This document shows positions 1 through 11,600 of a stretch of 64,000 nt of DNA, piece after piece. The DNA is from Tachypleus tridentatus (lineage: Eukaryota; Arthropoda; Merostomata; Xiphosura; Limulidae). Position 1 is the first letter of the stretch; every line of letters begins with the position of its first letter. Location of the stretch: assembly GCF_004210375.1 (NCBI RefSeq), contig NC_134832.1, positions 154,563,592 to 154,627,591 of the forward strand, written 5' to 3'. The position numbers and the translations under genes were made by a program. The notes beneath the pieces were generated by a model. It saw only the letters and a program-made list of their open reading frames with translations. It had not been told where the DNA came from and did not search any database.

Positions 1-655
1 TAGTGACTACAAGTGAACCTTGCAACACAACCATGTTATTTAATTGTACAACATTATTTCTAAAACAAACATTTCGCATTCAGGGTCTAGTGTACCACAA
101 GGCTACTGAACAGAGTGTCTTCTAGTAATCAAACCACATGATTGTAGTTTGTCTGTTCAACATTATATTACTAGCCTACTGACAACTGTCTGTTGTAGTG
201 ATCAAACCATATGATTGTTGTTTGTCTTGTTGTACATTATATTACTAGCCTACTGATAACTGTCTGTTGTAGTGATCAAACCATGATTGTTGTTTGTCTT
301 GTTATACATTCAACTACTAATCTATTGATCACTATCTATTGTAATGATCAAACGATGTAAATACTGGTTTTATTATTTTACATACTACTATTAGCCTAGT
401 AATCAGTATGTGGTGTAGTGATCATCTTGTGTTATTGTACATTCTACACATCTGTATCTGATCAACTAATGTGATTGTTGATTTTTTTATGTGTACGTTA
501 TAATATTAATTTACTGATTAGCAACTGGTCTAGTGACAAAAGCACGTGATAGTTGGTTGTCTTTACGTACATTATACTACAGATATACTGGTCACTATCT
601 GTTCTAATGATCAAATCATGAAACCCTTATTTTTCGGGTTGTACATTGCAATATT
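1..655. repeat. Degenerate ~74-bp tandem repeat
   Basis: Successive copies share phrases such as TAGTGATCAAACCAT, TTGTTTGTCTTGTTGTACATTA and ACTAGCCTACTGATAACTG, with about 74 bp between matching positions in the best copies. Copies become more divergent rightward. No coding potential is seen. The array continues off the left edge or begins near it. Confidence 0.7.
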
Positions 656-865
656 GGCTGGGTTATTCAGTCTTTGTACACGATGTTCAATTGGATCAAT
701 TTAGTTTCTGTTAACTGGAGTATTAAGTCCTTACACACAACGTTCATTTGGATTTATTTCTATTAGCTGGGGAATAAAGTCCTTACACACAACTTTGATT
801 TGCATCCATTTCTGTCAGTTGGATAATTAAGTCCTTGTATTCAACGTTGGTTTGAATGAAGTCGT
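656..865. repeat. Degenerate ~60-bp tandem repeat, about 4 copies
   Basis: Four units carry a variant of AAGTCCTTACACACAACGTT followed by a T-rich stretch with TGGAT. They follow the previous array directly but have a different unit. Confidence 0.6.
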
Positions 866-1677
866 TAGACGTGAAGCTATTTTGGTTTATCCCGAAACCT
901 ACACTTGATGTATGATAAGTGGAATCACTTAAAGAGTTTCAATAAACAAAGATATACAAATATTAACTTAGTAGTTCTGCTATGTAACGTCACCTTTTAC
1001 CTGGAAAACAAGTATTGACACTTATTACCTTCTAGTACATATTTTATTGTCATTCTGGTTTATACCAGTTGTAAGAAACTAATGTATTTTTTATATTGTC
1101 TTCTAACATGTGTTTCACTACCATTCTGGTTTATATCAGTATTAATAAACATGTAAATTTATTAGTATTACCTTCTGATATGTGAAACAAGGCTTGAAAC
1201 ACAGTACCTGTAATTTGCAGTGAAGCATGCTCTATTGGATCATGCTAGACCAATATGATCTTTTTTGTCTGCTTCTTGGAAATAAATATATTTATTTTTA
1301 TACACACACAATTCCTCTTACAGATTACTTGTCGTTACAAAACGTAAAATAAACACTTATGACTTGGTGGTCCAACTTTAATATGTAAAATAAACATTTT
1401 TAATTTAATGGTCCAACTTATATATGTAAATTAAATACTTAATTTGATGGTTCAACTTATGTAAAATAAATACTTATGATTTAAAATAAGTCTAACTTGA
1501 CATTTGAAATTCTCATGTAAGCAAATGTATATAATGGATAGTGATTAATTCACTAATACCATAAAGTTCAGTGCTATATTAATGACAGAAGTTTCACTAT
1601 GAATCGCATGGTGGGAGACAGTATGTTTTTCTCATGTGTCTGGAATATAATTATAATACTCTTATGAAGTTTTTAGA
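866..1677. other. Non-coding stretch with weak short repeats
   Basis: There is a two-copy ~85-bp repeat around CATTCTGGTTTATA(C/T)CAGT (1050-1145) and about four ~47-bp units around GGTCCAACTT..ATGTAAAATAAA (1360-1490). I see no gene or recognisable element. Confidence 0.4.
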
Positions 1678-2917
1678 TATGGTAGATCCTAGGCCAGGTA
1701 ATAATAATTGGTGGATCCTAGGCCCATGTAATAATAATAATAAGGTTTGATGGATCCTAGACCAGAGTAATAACAATAATAAGGTTTGATGGATCCTAGG
1801 CCAGGGTAATAATAATAAGGTTTGATGAATCCTAGACCAGAGTAATAACAATAATAAGGTTTGATAGATCCTAGGCCAGGGTAATAATAATAAGGTTTGA
1901 TGGATCCTAGACCAGAGTAATAACAATAATAAGGTTTGATGGATCCTAGGCCAGGTAATAATAATAAGGTTTGATGAATCCTAGACCAGAGTAATAACAA
2001 TAATAAGGTTTGATGGATCCTAGGCCAGGGTAATAATAATAAGGTTTGATGGATCCTAGACCAGAGTAATAATAATAATAAGGTTTGATGGATCCTAGAC
2101 CAGAGTAATAACAATAATAAGGTTTGATGGATCCTAGACCAGAGTAATAACAATAATAAGGTTTGATGGATCCTAGGCCAGGTAATAATAATAAGGTTTG
2201 ATGAATCCTAGACCAGAGTAATAACAATAATAAGGTTTGATAGATCCTAGGCCAGGGTAATAATAATAAGGTTTGATGGATCCTAGACCAGAGTAATAAC
2301 AATAATAAGGTTTGATGGATCCTAGGCCAGGGTAATAATAATAAGGTTTGATGAATCCTAGACCAGAGTAATAACAATAATAAGGTTTGATGGATCCTAG
2401 GCCAGGGTAATAATAATAAGGTTTGATGGATCCTAGACCAGAGTAATAATAATAATAAGGTTTGATGGATCCTAGACCAGAGTAATAACAATAATAAGGT
2501 TTGATGGATCCTAGACCAGAGTAATAACAATAATAAGGTTTGATGGATCCTAGGCCAGGGTAATAATAATAAGGTTTGATGGATCTTAGACCAGAGTAAT
2601 AACAATAATAAGGTTTGATGGATCCTAGGCCAGGGTAATAATAATAAGGTTTGATGGATCCTAGACCAGAGTAATAACAATAATAAGGTTTGATGGATCC
2701 TAGGCCAGGGTAATAATAATAAGGTTTGATGGATCCTAGACCAGAGTAATAACAATAATAAGGTTTGATGGATCCTAGGCCAGGGTAATAATAATAAGGT
2801 TTGATGGATCCTAGACCAGAGTAATAACAATAATAAGGTTTGATGGATCCTAGGCCAGGGTAATAATAATAAGGTTTGATGGATCCTAGACCAGAGTAAT
2901 AACAATAATAAGGTTTA
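1678..2917. repeat. Minisatellite of alternating 36- and 39-bp units (75-bp dimer)
   Basis: Unit A (36 bp) contains TAATAATAATAAGG and unit B (39 bp) contains TAATAACAATAATAAGG; both continue as TTTGATGGATCCTAG followed by GCCAGGG or ACCAGAG. The two types mostly alternate, giving a 75-bp higher-order unit, with a few local AA or BB runs. Both lengths are multiples of three, so long open frames appear on the minus strand (for example 1946-2905). These are by-products of the repeat and not genes. GGATCC and CCTAGG recur in the units. Confidence 0.95.
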
Positions 2918-3980
2918 CTGGTACTCTAGCCCAGGTCATAATAGATCGCTCTTGCCTCTATAATGTTTCGGCGAATCCTGTGTATAACCATGACCCTTAC
3001 TGGCCTAGATGATGCCAAAAATAATAATATGTATTTCAGCCTGATGTTTAAAATGTTTTTAAATAATGGCAAAATATGAAACTAACTTCATTCAATCTAT
3101 CTAATGAAATTGACTTTAATATAACATGCTCTTAAGAGGGAATTGTTGGAAACTGAAATATATTTAAAACAATAGTGATTTACTTTTGATAATGATATAC
3201 TATAAATGTGTGTACTTCAGATAAAGTTATAATGTTCTATACTTAATGCTTCAAACTATAAAATTTATTAATTAATCTGTAAATTGCAAGTAATAATTCA
3301 CGAATAAACATTAACATCAGGCATGTATAAAATCGATTCATTTATTGATTATCAAAAATTTGTTCAATACCTACCAGTTTATATAGAAATTAGATTTCAA
3401 TTTTGATCTATTGATTTTCTTTCTCTAGTATTTCAATAGTTCATCCTCACAATGGTAGAACTGTAATATTCGATACATTTGTAAATAAAATAATACCAAT
3501 ATATTACATTTTGCACCTATGTACCATAACATTCCTCTACAACTCTCGTATACTTTACGATACTACAAACCGAAAGAGTTAAACAAACCATTTGATTACC
3601 ACCCTACCCATCCTCACAGATCTGAAGTAACGTAAACGTATCCTTTATTTACCCAGCTGCTCATCATTAATGTACATTTGTGGGTTTTAGCACGACTGGG
3701 CTCCATGTGAAGCAGTCTAATGAAGCTATGGAACTCCTGGTGGAAAGTGAACGAACTACACGAGGATACAGCAATTCGAGCACTTTATTACAATGATATC
3801 TTATAATTATATTTGTTCAGCTCATCTTTCGAAATAAGGACAAGCTCTCCAGAGGGAATAATTGTCGGGGGATTACAAATGTAGTGATGCGCACAGAGAG
3901 GTGGATGGGTGAGTTTTAAAATTGTTTAAAACTGCTAAGATAAAACACACATACTGAGAGAAAGGAAAAAAAAAAGATGT
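2918..3980. other. AT-rich stretch, nothing recognised
   Basis: I see no open frame with coding character, no repeat family and no RNA gene here. It lies upstream of the first visible EVA1C exon, so an unrecognised 5' exon of that gene could be hidden in it. Confidence 0.3.
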
Positions 3981-4395
3981 CAGTTTTATAATGAATGACA
4001 CATAATAACTTGCAGGTAAAAACAAACTTTCATATGTTATTAATATTAAATACGCAGTCATTCATTATTTAACTTCAGATTGTGAAAGTATTTATAAGAC
4101 CAGTTGGCCAATAGTTTAATAATTATGCAATGAATAGTACACAGAAACTTGTAGGCCTTTCCGGTAAAAACAAACTATGATATTCTATTAAATAAGGAAT
4201 AATTCACTATTTAACTTTACATTTTAAAAGTGATTATGCAACCAGTTCACCAATACTTCAATAATCATATAATGAATGAAACATAAGAACTAATATGCAT
4301 TAATACTAATAACAAACTATTAAGTTTTGTAGCTAATAATCCACTGTTTAGATTTTAAAACTCGTTTTAAGACCGATTCATCAGCAATAAAAGAA
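3981..4395. repeat. Degenerate ~140-bp tandem repeat, 3 copies
   Basis: Three diverged copies share GGTAAAAACAAACT, a block like TCATTATTTAACTT, then ACCAGTT.(G/A)CCAATA.TT.AATAAT. It is an old local duplication with no coding potential. Confidence 0.5.
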
Positions 4396-4559
4396 GACGT
4401 TTATACTTTCGTAACTTTTTATACAGTGAGCACCATAATCCTCACAGTGTTCGTCAAAAAACATACACACCAATAAAAAGTCTCCGTTTACAATAAATAA
4501 AAAGTGCATTTTTCATAATCAAGACCTTTTCCTTTAAATGTTTCAAAAACGAAAAAGGC

Positions 4560-4765
4560 TCCCAGCTTTGGTTTGTGTCAAGAACAACAAATACTCTGTA
4601 TCTCCAGTTTCAGTATGAGAACAGACCTAAACATTCTGTGTCTCTATTATAAATAAGGGTACAGACTTTACTTGTTTCTATGTCAATACTTTTTCGGCGT
4701 CTCCAGTTTAAGTAATAGTACAAAATTAACTCGTTTGTGTCAGAGATTTGAGACAATAGACACAA
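4560..4765. repeat. Degenerate ~60-bp repeat
   Basis: Loose copies contain CTGT(A/G)TCTC(C/T)AGTT and a following ACAGAC(C/T)T block. Copy boundaries are weak. Confidence 0.35.
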
Positions 4766-4769
4766 ATTA

Positions 4770-6165
4770 AGAAAAAGTGTTTTTTATTGGAATTACAGTC
4801 GTCTGGTGTGACCAGCCTAGAAACCACGGAGATGGCTATTATTTTTACTCATGTAACACGCAAGGATACAACATTCAAAATAAAAAAGGAACTTCTTATC
4901 CAAACCTCCAGTCTTCTATAAAACCTGTTGCTCATGGACCTGATGTACCCGTATCTACATCACCGGAGACTTTTGATACAGTTTAATCTGATGTCAATAG
5001 AAATGATGAGAGAGATTGTTTTTAACCTGAAATGTCTGGTAAACCACAACTTTTCTCACAAAGTGAAGTTAATAATTTGGTGAAAAATTTGGACTTTCCA
5101 AAGGATTCTTCAGGGATTTGGGGATCCACACTGCAAGGTAGGAACTTTTTTTCTCCATGGACATCACTTTACTACTACAGAAATCGTAAGAAAGAGTTTA
5201 TACCACACTTTTCTCATGATGGTTTAATTGGTATATTAAAACAATACTGCTTGGAGCTGCAGTCTGTGAACCAAGTGAGTGGTTGCTGTTCACTGATTCC
5301 TCCAGAAGAAGTCTAAAAGGTGTTCTTCTTCATAATGGTAATATATATGCATCTCTTCCTGTTATGGTATACTTGAAGAAAATGTACGAAAACCTCGAAC
5401 TTCTTAATAAATCAAATACAAAGAACGTGTTTAGCTACCTCGAGGAGACTTAAATGTCCTTTGTGTACAAAGTTTCCAAGTTTTTTTTTATGTGAATGAG
5501 ACAACAAAGCAGGAAATCAACAATGGCCAGAAAGAGATAATCTAAAACCAGGAATGAAAAAATATTGAACAGGAAAGTTTCGTTGACACAAATAAAGTCC
5601 TATTACTTCTATTTCTCATGAGTTTGATAAAGCAGTTTGTAAAGGTCTTAGATATAAATGGCGACTGTTTCAAGTATCTATGCGGGGAATTCCTAGCTCT
5701 TTCAAACATGGAACTTAAATAATGGATCTCGACGGGCCTTAGAATAGGAAATTACTTAAGTTGAACAGTTTGAAAGGATCATGAGGAAATTTGAAAAAGG
5801 AGTGTGGATTGCCTTTAAAATATTATTGACAAGCTTTTATGAGACAACAAGAACCCAGACTACGAAAATATTGTCAATAACATACTCGATAATAGCAGTT
5901 GTAATAGCAGTTTGGAAGTTCATTTCTAACACTCATGTATTGATTATTTCCCTGAATATCTAGGTACTGACAGTGAAAAACAAACAGAAAGGTTTCATCA
6001 AGTCATCAGAATACGCGGAATATCAGCATAATAAATAATTACTGCTGGTCATTGCAACAAGATACTCCTGATGCAGTGCATAAAAGAAAGACCACAACAC
6101 GTAGTTTTGGGACTAAAAAATGTAAAGTTCAAAAATAAAACCGCGATGAATGAGGATGATTATTT
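4770..6165 (+). pseudogene. Decayed copy of a repetitive arthropod gene family
   Basis: Coding fragments in the same order are spread over shifting + frames: LVKNLDFPKDSSGIWGS near 5070, then SEWLLFTDSSRRSLKGVLL and YASLPV (5275-5365), LNVLCV near 5450, QWPERDNLKPGMK near 5530, FEKGVWIAFK near 5790, TERFHQ near 5990, and CWSLQQDTPDAVHKRKT near 6040-6100. I recognise this order as a high-copy uncharacterised protein family found in many arthropod genomes, probably spread by or with mobile elements. Its function is unknown to me. Frameshifts and stops mark it as dead. The family match is from memory; the fragments and their order are seen directly. Confidence 0.6.
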
Positions 6166-6337
6166 GTTTAACATCAGTGTTTAAATTTTTGTAATAATAA
6201 ACGTAATAATGAAAAATGTTCATTGTAGTAAATGGTATAATAATTTTACCTATGTAAGAGGTTTTTCTTCCAATTTGTTTTTTAAAAATTCTTACGTGAT
6301 AGAAAAAAAATAAGCATTATTTTCGAAATCTGCATTG

Positions 6338-8335
6338 TTGAACTATCTGGTTATTATTATCAACTATACAGTCCTTTAAGTGTTTTGTCATCCACAATCT
6401 GGTTATTATTATCAACTATACAGTCATTTAAGTGTCTTGTCATCCACTATCTGGTTATTATTATCAACTTTACAGTCCTTTAAGTGTCTTGTCATCCACT
6501 ATCTGGTTATTATTATCAACTATACATACCTTGATGTATCTTGTCATCCACTATCTGGTTATAGTTATCAACTTTACAATCCTTTAAGTGTCTTGTCATC
6601 CACTATCTGGTTATTATTATCAACTATACATACCTTGATGTATCTTGTCATCCACTATCCGGTTACAGTTACCAACTTTACAGTCCTTTAAGTGTCTTGT
6701 CATCCACTATCTGGTTATTATTATCAACTTTACAGTCCTTGATGTATCTTGTCATCCACTATCTGGTTATTATTATCAACTTTACAGTCCTTGATGTATC
6801 TTGTCATCCACTATCTGGTTATTATTATCAACTTTACAGTCCTTGATGTATCTTGTCATCCACTATCTGGTTATTATTATCAACTTTACAGTCCTTTAAG
6901 TGTCTTGTCATCCACTATCTGGTTATTATTATCACCTTTACAGTCCTTTAAGTGTCTTGTCATCCACAATCTGGTTATTATTATCAACTTTACAGTCCTT
7001 GATGTATCTTGTCATCCACTATATGGTTATTATTATCAACTATACATACCTTGATGTATCTTGTCATCCACTATCTGGTTATAGTTATCAACTTTACAGT
7101 CCTTGATGTATCTTGTCATCCACTATCTGGTTATTATCAACTTTACAGTCCTTTAAGTGTCTTGTCATCCACTATCTGGTTATTATTACCAACTTTACAG
7201 TCCTTTAAGTGTCTTGTCATCCACTATCTGGTTATTATTATCAACTTTACAGTCCTTGATGTATCTTGTCATCCACTATCTGGTTATAGTTATCAACTTT
7301 ACAGTCCTTTAAGTGTCTTGTCATCCACTATGTGGTTATTATTATCAACTTAAAGACCTTTAAGTATCTTGTCATCCACTATCTGCTTATTATTATCAAC
7401 TTTACAGTCCTTGATGTATCTTGTCATCCACTATCTGGTTATAGTTATCAACTTTACATACCTTGATGTATCTTGTCATCCACTATCTGGTTATTATTAT
7501 CAACTTTACAGTCCTCGATGTATCTTGTCATCCACTATCTGGTTATAGTTATCAACTTTACATACCTTGATGTATCTTGTCATCCACTATCTGGTTATTA
7601 TTATCAACTTTACAGTCCTCGATGTATCTTGTCATCCACTATCTGGTTATAGTTATCAACTTTACATACCTTGATGTATCTTGTCATCCACTATCTGGTT
7701 ATTATTATCAACTTTACAGACCTTGATGTATCTTGTCATCCACTATCTGGTTATTATTATCAACTTTACAGTCCTTGATGTATCTTGTCATCCACTATCT
7801 GGTTATTATTATCAACTTTACAGTCCTTGATGTATCTTGTCATCCACTATCTGGTTATTATTATCAACTTTACAGTCCTCGATGTATCTTGTCATCCACT
7901 ATCTGGTTATTATTATCAACTTTACATACCTTGATGTATCTTGTCATCCACTATCTGGTTATTATTATCAACTTTACAGTCCTTGATGTATCTTGTCATC
8001 CACTATCTGGTTATTATTATCAACTTTACAGTCCTTGATGTATCTTGTCATCCACTATCTGGTTATTATTATCAACTTTACAGTCCTCGATGTATCTTGT
8101 CATCCACTATCTGGTTATTATTATCAACTTTACAGTCCTCGATGTATCTTGTCATCCACTATCTGATTATTATTATCAACTTTACAGTCCTCGATGTATC
8201 TTGTCATCCACTATCTGGTTATAGTTATCAACTTTACATACCTTGATGTATCTTGTCATCCACTATCTGGTTACAGTTATCAACTTTACAGACCTTGAAG
8301 TTTCTTGTTACCCATTATCTAACCAAAGCTTTTGT
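6338..8335. repeat. 52-bp minisatellite, about 38 copies
   Basis: The unit reads TTGTCATCCACTATCTGG then TTATTATTATCAAC, TTTACAGTCC and TTGATGTATC (52 bp). Variants alternate CTTTAAGTGTC with CTTGATGTATC or CTCGATGTATC, and TTATAGTTATC with TTATTATTATC, in local higher-order patterns. It ends about 135 bp before the first visible EVA1C exon. Short open frames in it are by-products. Each unit contains a CAACTTTACAG that resembles a 3' splice site. Confidence 0.95.
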
Positions 8336-8469
8336 AGTTTAATATTTTCTATCTTAAAAAGAATGATACTGAAACTCGTTAAGACTTATAATTCATTTTA
8401 ACAGATATCTGACTGCACTTTTTACGCTAGTTGGACTTCTGTATGCTTATACTTTATATTGTTTTATAG

Positions 8470-8684
8470 CCTTATTATCAGGAACACTTCGCACCTTCCA
8501 AGTCCACGCATGCGATGGGAACGAATTGAGAATCGAGTGTTTCCCCGATACCGTTATCAGCATCAACCTTGTTCACTACGGACGGTCTTTATCTTCCAAC
8601 AATTTGTGTCCGCCAAAATCATCAAAGGTCGCCTTCTCTTTAAAGAACAACACAAGTGCTTGTCTAGCAGCAGATGCACTGAAG
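8470..8684 (+). CDS. EVA1C: EVA1C exon: first half of SUEL domain 1
   Basis: The exon follows an acceptor TTGTTTTATAG and ends at GAAG before GTAAGA. It begins with the last two bases of a codon, so at least one coding exon lies upstream. It encodes 71 residues beginning LLSGTLRTFQVHACDGNELR and containing the SUEL hallmark Tyr-Gly-Arg in NLVHYGRSL, then CPPK and CLAADALK. It ends in phase 0, matching the next exon. LLSGTLRTFQVHACDG is characteristic of the EVA1C amino end. Confidence 0.9.
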
Positions 8685-11600
8685 GTAAGAGTGTTGATTT
8701 GACGTTTGTACTTCGGAATATTAAAAAATATTCGTACCACTAACTTAAATTATGGAATTATTTTATCACTAATATAATTTTAGTTTGTTAAGTTATAGAT
8801 GAACTAGTATAAAACCTCTTCAAGAGTTGACGGGAAACGTTTGTTGAAAGATTAACAAAATTTATGGTATTTTACTAAAATGAATTTGTTTGCACGTTCA
8901 AAGTGTGCCTACCCCTCACATTTTTTCATCAGTCTCGAAGTAATTCTTTTATCGCCACATTTCTAGCAAAACTACACGGAAAAATGAATTGTTATCGTGA
9001 ACAGTACGTGTGTACTCTGATAAGAGACTTAAATAGAGCACTTGAGTTTTTTTCACTGTATTCTAAGTTACGGATTCAAAAACATAGTGCTAACATTCCG
9101 ACACATACATCCAACTCTTACGACTATACAAAGGATAAAAGTTATTTTGTATGGAGTGTGTGAGTGTTTTCTTTCTAGTAGCAAAGTCACATCTGGCTAC
9201 CTTCTGTGTCTATCAAAGGGAATCAAGCCCCTGATTTAAGCATTGCAAATCTGTAGAATTACCGCTGAATTACCAACTGGGGACATATAGTAATGATAAA
9301 CGATTATTTTTATTCATATTTTAAGGCCAAGCAGATAATACATGTGTTAGAATACCAAAAAGAATATTTATTAATTAACTTTTATTCATCACTTGAAACT
9401 TTTAAATACTAACTATATAATGTTAACAGTAGGCCTATTTACAGTTTTATTTAAACTTTAGGCTTAATAGAAAAACGTAATATAAGGCTTAGGTGAAACA
9501 CTACTTGTTAAATTTTGTTTTGTTTTTGGCAACAACTCAATGTCATAAAACTTCAAAATCAAAGTATGTTGCTATTATATCATCGAAGTTATGAAAAAAT
9601 AGTAAAAAACAAACCTTTCCAACAAACCAGCATGATATTGAACATTCAACATAAACACCGTAATTGGTGTATGAACAATCAGTGATAGCTTTGTTGCTAA
9701 GCGACAATGAATATTGTTGAGTATTACCAAAAACAGGAGTTTGAAAGCGTTCTCGATAGAGTGACAACATGAATAAATCTTTTATAGTTTGTGAATTAAT
9801 TAGTTTAACATACTTGATGTTAATAGCTAATATGTTAGTTTTATGGTAATAGAAAAATGTAAATCACATTCAAATCTCATAGCTGCATGTTTTATATATT
9901 AGTTAGTTATCACCATTAGATTCCATCTAGGAACATAGGGCCGCATTGTTTTGTTTGTTTGTTTTGGAATTTCGCACAAAGCTACTCGAGGGCTATCTGT
10001 GCTAGCCGTCCCTAATTTAGCAGTGTAAGACTAGAGGGAAGGCAGCTAGTCATCACCACCCACCGCCAACTCTTGGGCTACTCTTTTACCAACGAATAGT
10101 GGGATTAACCGTAACATTATAACGCCCCACGGCTGGGAGGGCGAGCATGTTTGGCGCGAACCCGCGACCCTCGGATTACGAGTCGTACGCCTTACGCGCC
10201 TGGCCATGCCAGGCCTTTATATATTAGACGAGTTTATTTTACAAAATGTAAAATCTACGGAATACATGCATATATGTACAAAGGTAGATTACTTGACCAG
10301 TTTTAATAATATTATTCAATATACTCTTAAATGACTAAACGGTAATTCTGGGTTATTATAACGCTGAAAATCGGATTTCGATACCGTATTTTGTTTGTTT
10401 TATGACCTTATGAAGAACATTTTATGGTAAAAACAATTAATAGCTTTCAGGCGCTCTTGTTCGTAAGCAGAATATTTCGTTGGGTTCAACAGACGCCCTT
10501 GTTCGTTAGTAGAAAATTTCCTTGGTTTCAACTAACGCTTGTGTTAGTAGGTAAATTAATCTCATTAGGTTTAAAAGACACCAGTGTTGGTTATTAAGAT
10601 ATTTCTTTGGGTCCAACAGACGCCCTTGTTCATTATAAGATAACTCGCTTTTAAAACAGAATTGTTTTAAATACACTGTAAACATTAAAAGAATATAGGA
10701 GCCAATAATTTGAAGAAAAAACATTATCAAAGTTAAGGCAATTGTATATTTTTAATCACTACTGTCAAAATTACAAATTCGGCTTTAGCCATAAATTTAT
10801 ATTTCAATAAATGTTCGTAAATAGCATGTGAAAATGTTTAAAGTGTACTGTTAAATACGCAACTGAAACGAATCCTTGAAACGAATACTTGAAATAAGAT
10901 CAAAGTATTTGTTCTTAATCGATATAATATTTTAAAATGATCCTAGAAGTTCAGGTCAAGAACAAGTTGTGTCCAGGTCATATTCAGAGCTATTCTTAAA
11001 ACTTACAGCAATTTTCACAGCAAATATTTATATATCTAATAGCTAAGTATCTCTCTGTCTGTCATACTCTACATTCCACGACAGGTTAATTGTATATATT
11101 CTAGATACACACTATCTTGACTGAAAGTTTGATCAAGGTGATAGTAAGGTGAGATACACACTAGTAAATCCATCTTGAATGACAGGTTCACCAAGCTGAT
11201 AGTAAGGCCAGATACAGACTAGTAAATCCATCTTGACTGGCAGGTTGATCAAGGTGACAGTAAGGTCATATACACACCAGTAAATCCATCTTGAGTGACA
11301 GGATGATCAAGGTGATAGTGAAGTCACAAACACACTACTAAATCCATACTTACTGAGGCTGATTAATTTGAATTCCAATCTAGTCACCGTGATATATTTT
11401 GCTGAAAAGTTACCGACCTAAAATGCGTTTAACACGAGATGTTCATTACCTTGAAACTTTAATTTTTGGCACTCGATAGTGGTGAAGTTAGCAGCAAAGG
11501 ACCAACTCAAATACTATTATTTAACTGAATATTTGAAGTTTCTCTCCAATAAATGAACTATGAAATTTGAAGATATTGTAATCGTGAAAGAGACGGCAGT

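Noticed and set aside
1946..2905. 319-codon open frame on the minus strand
   Set aside because: It is entirely the 36/39-bp array, whose period is a multiple of three. There is no non-repetitive coding sequence.
4777..5316. Candidate signal-peptide exon for EVA1C
   Set aside because: The open frames belong to the decayed repetitive gene family and do not join the exon at 8470 in frame.
6380..8246. A series of ~100-codon + open frames
   Set aside because: They are frames of the 52-bp array; the same peptide recurs because the unit shifts frame every copy.
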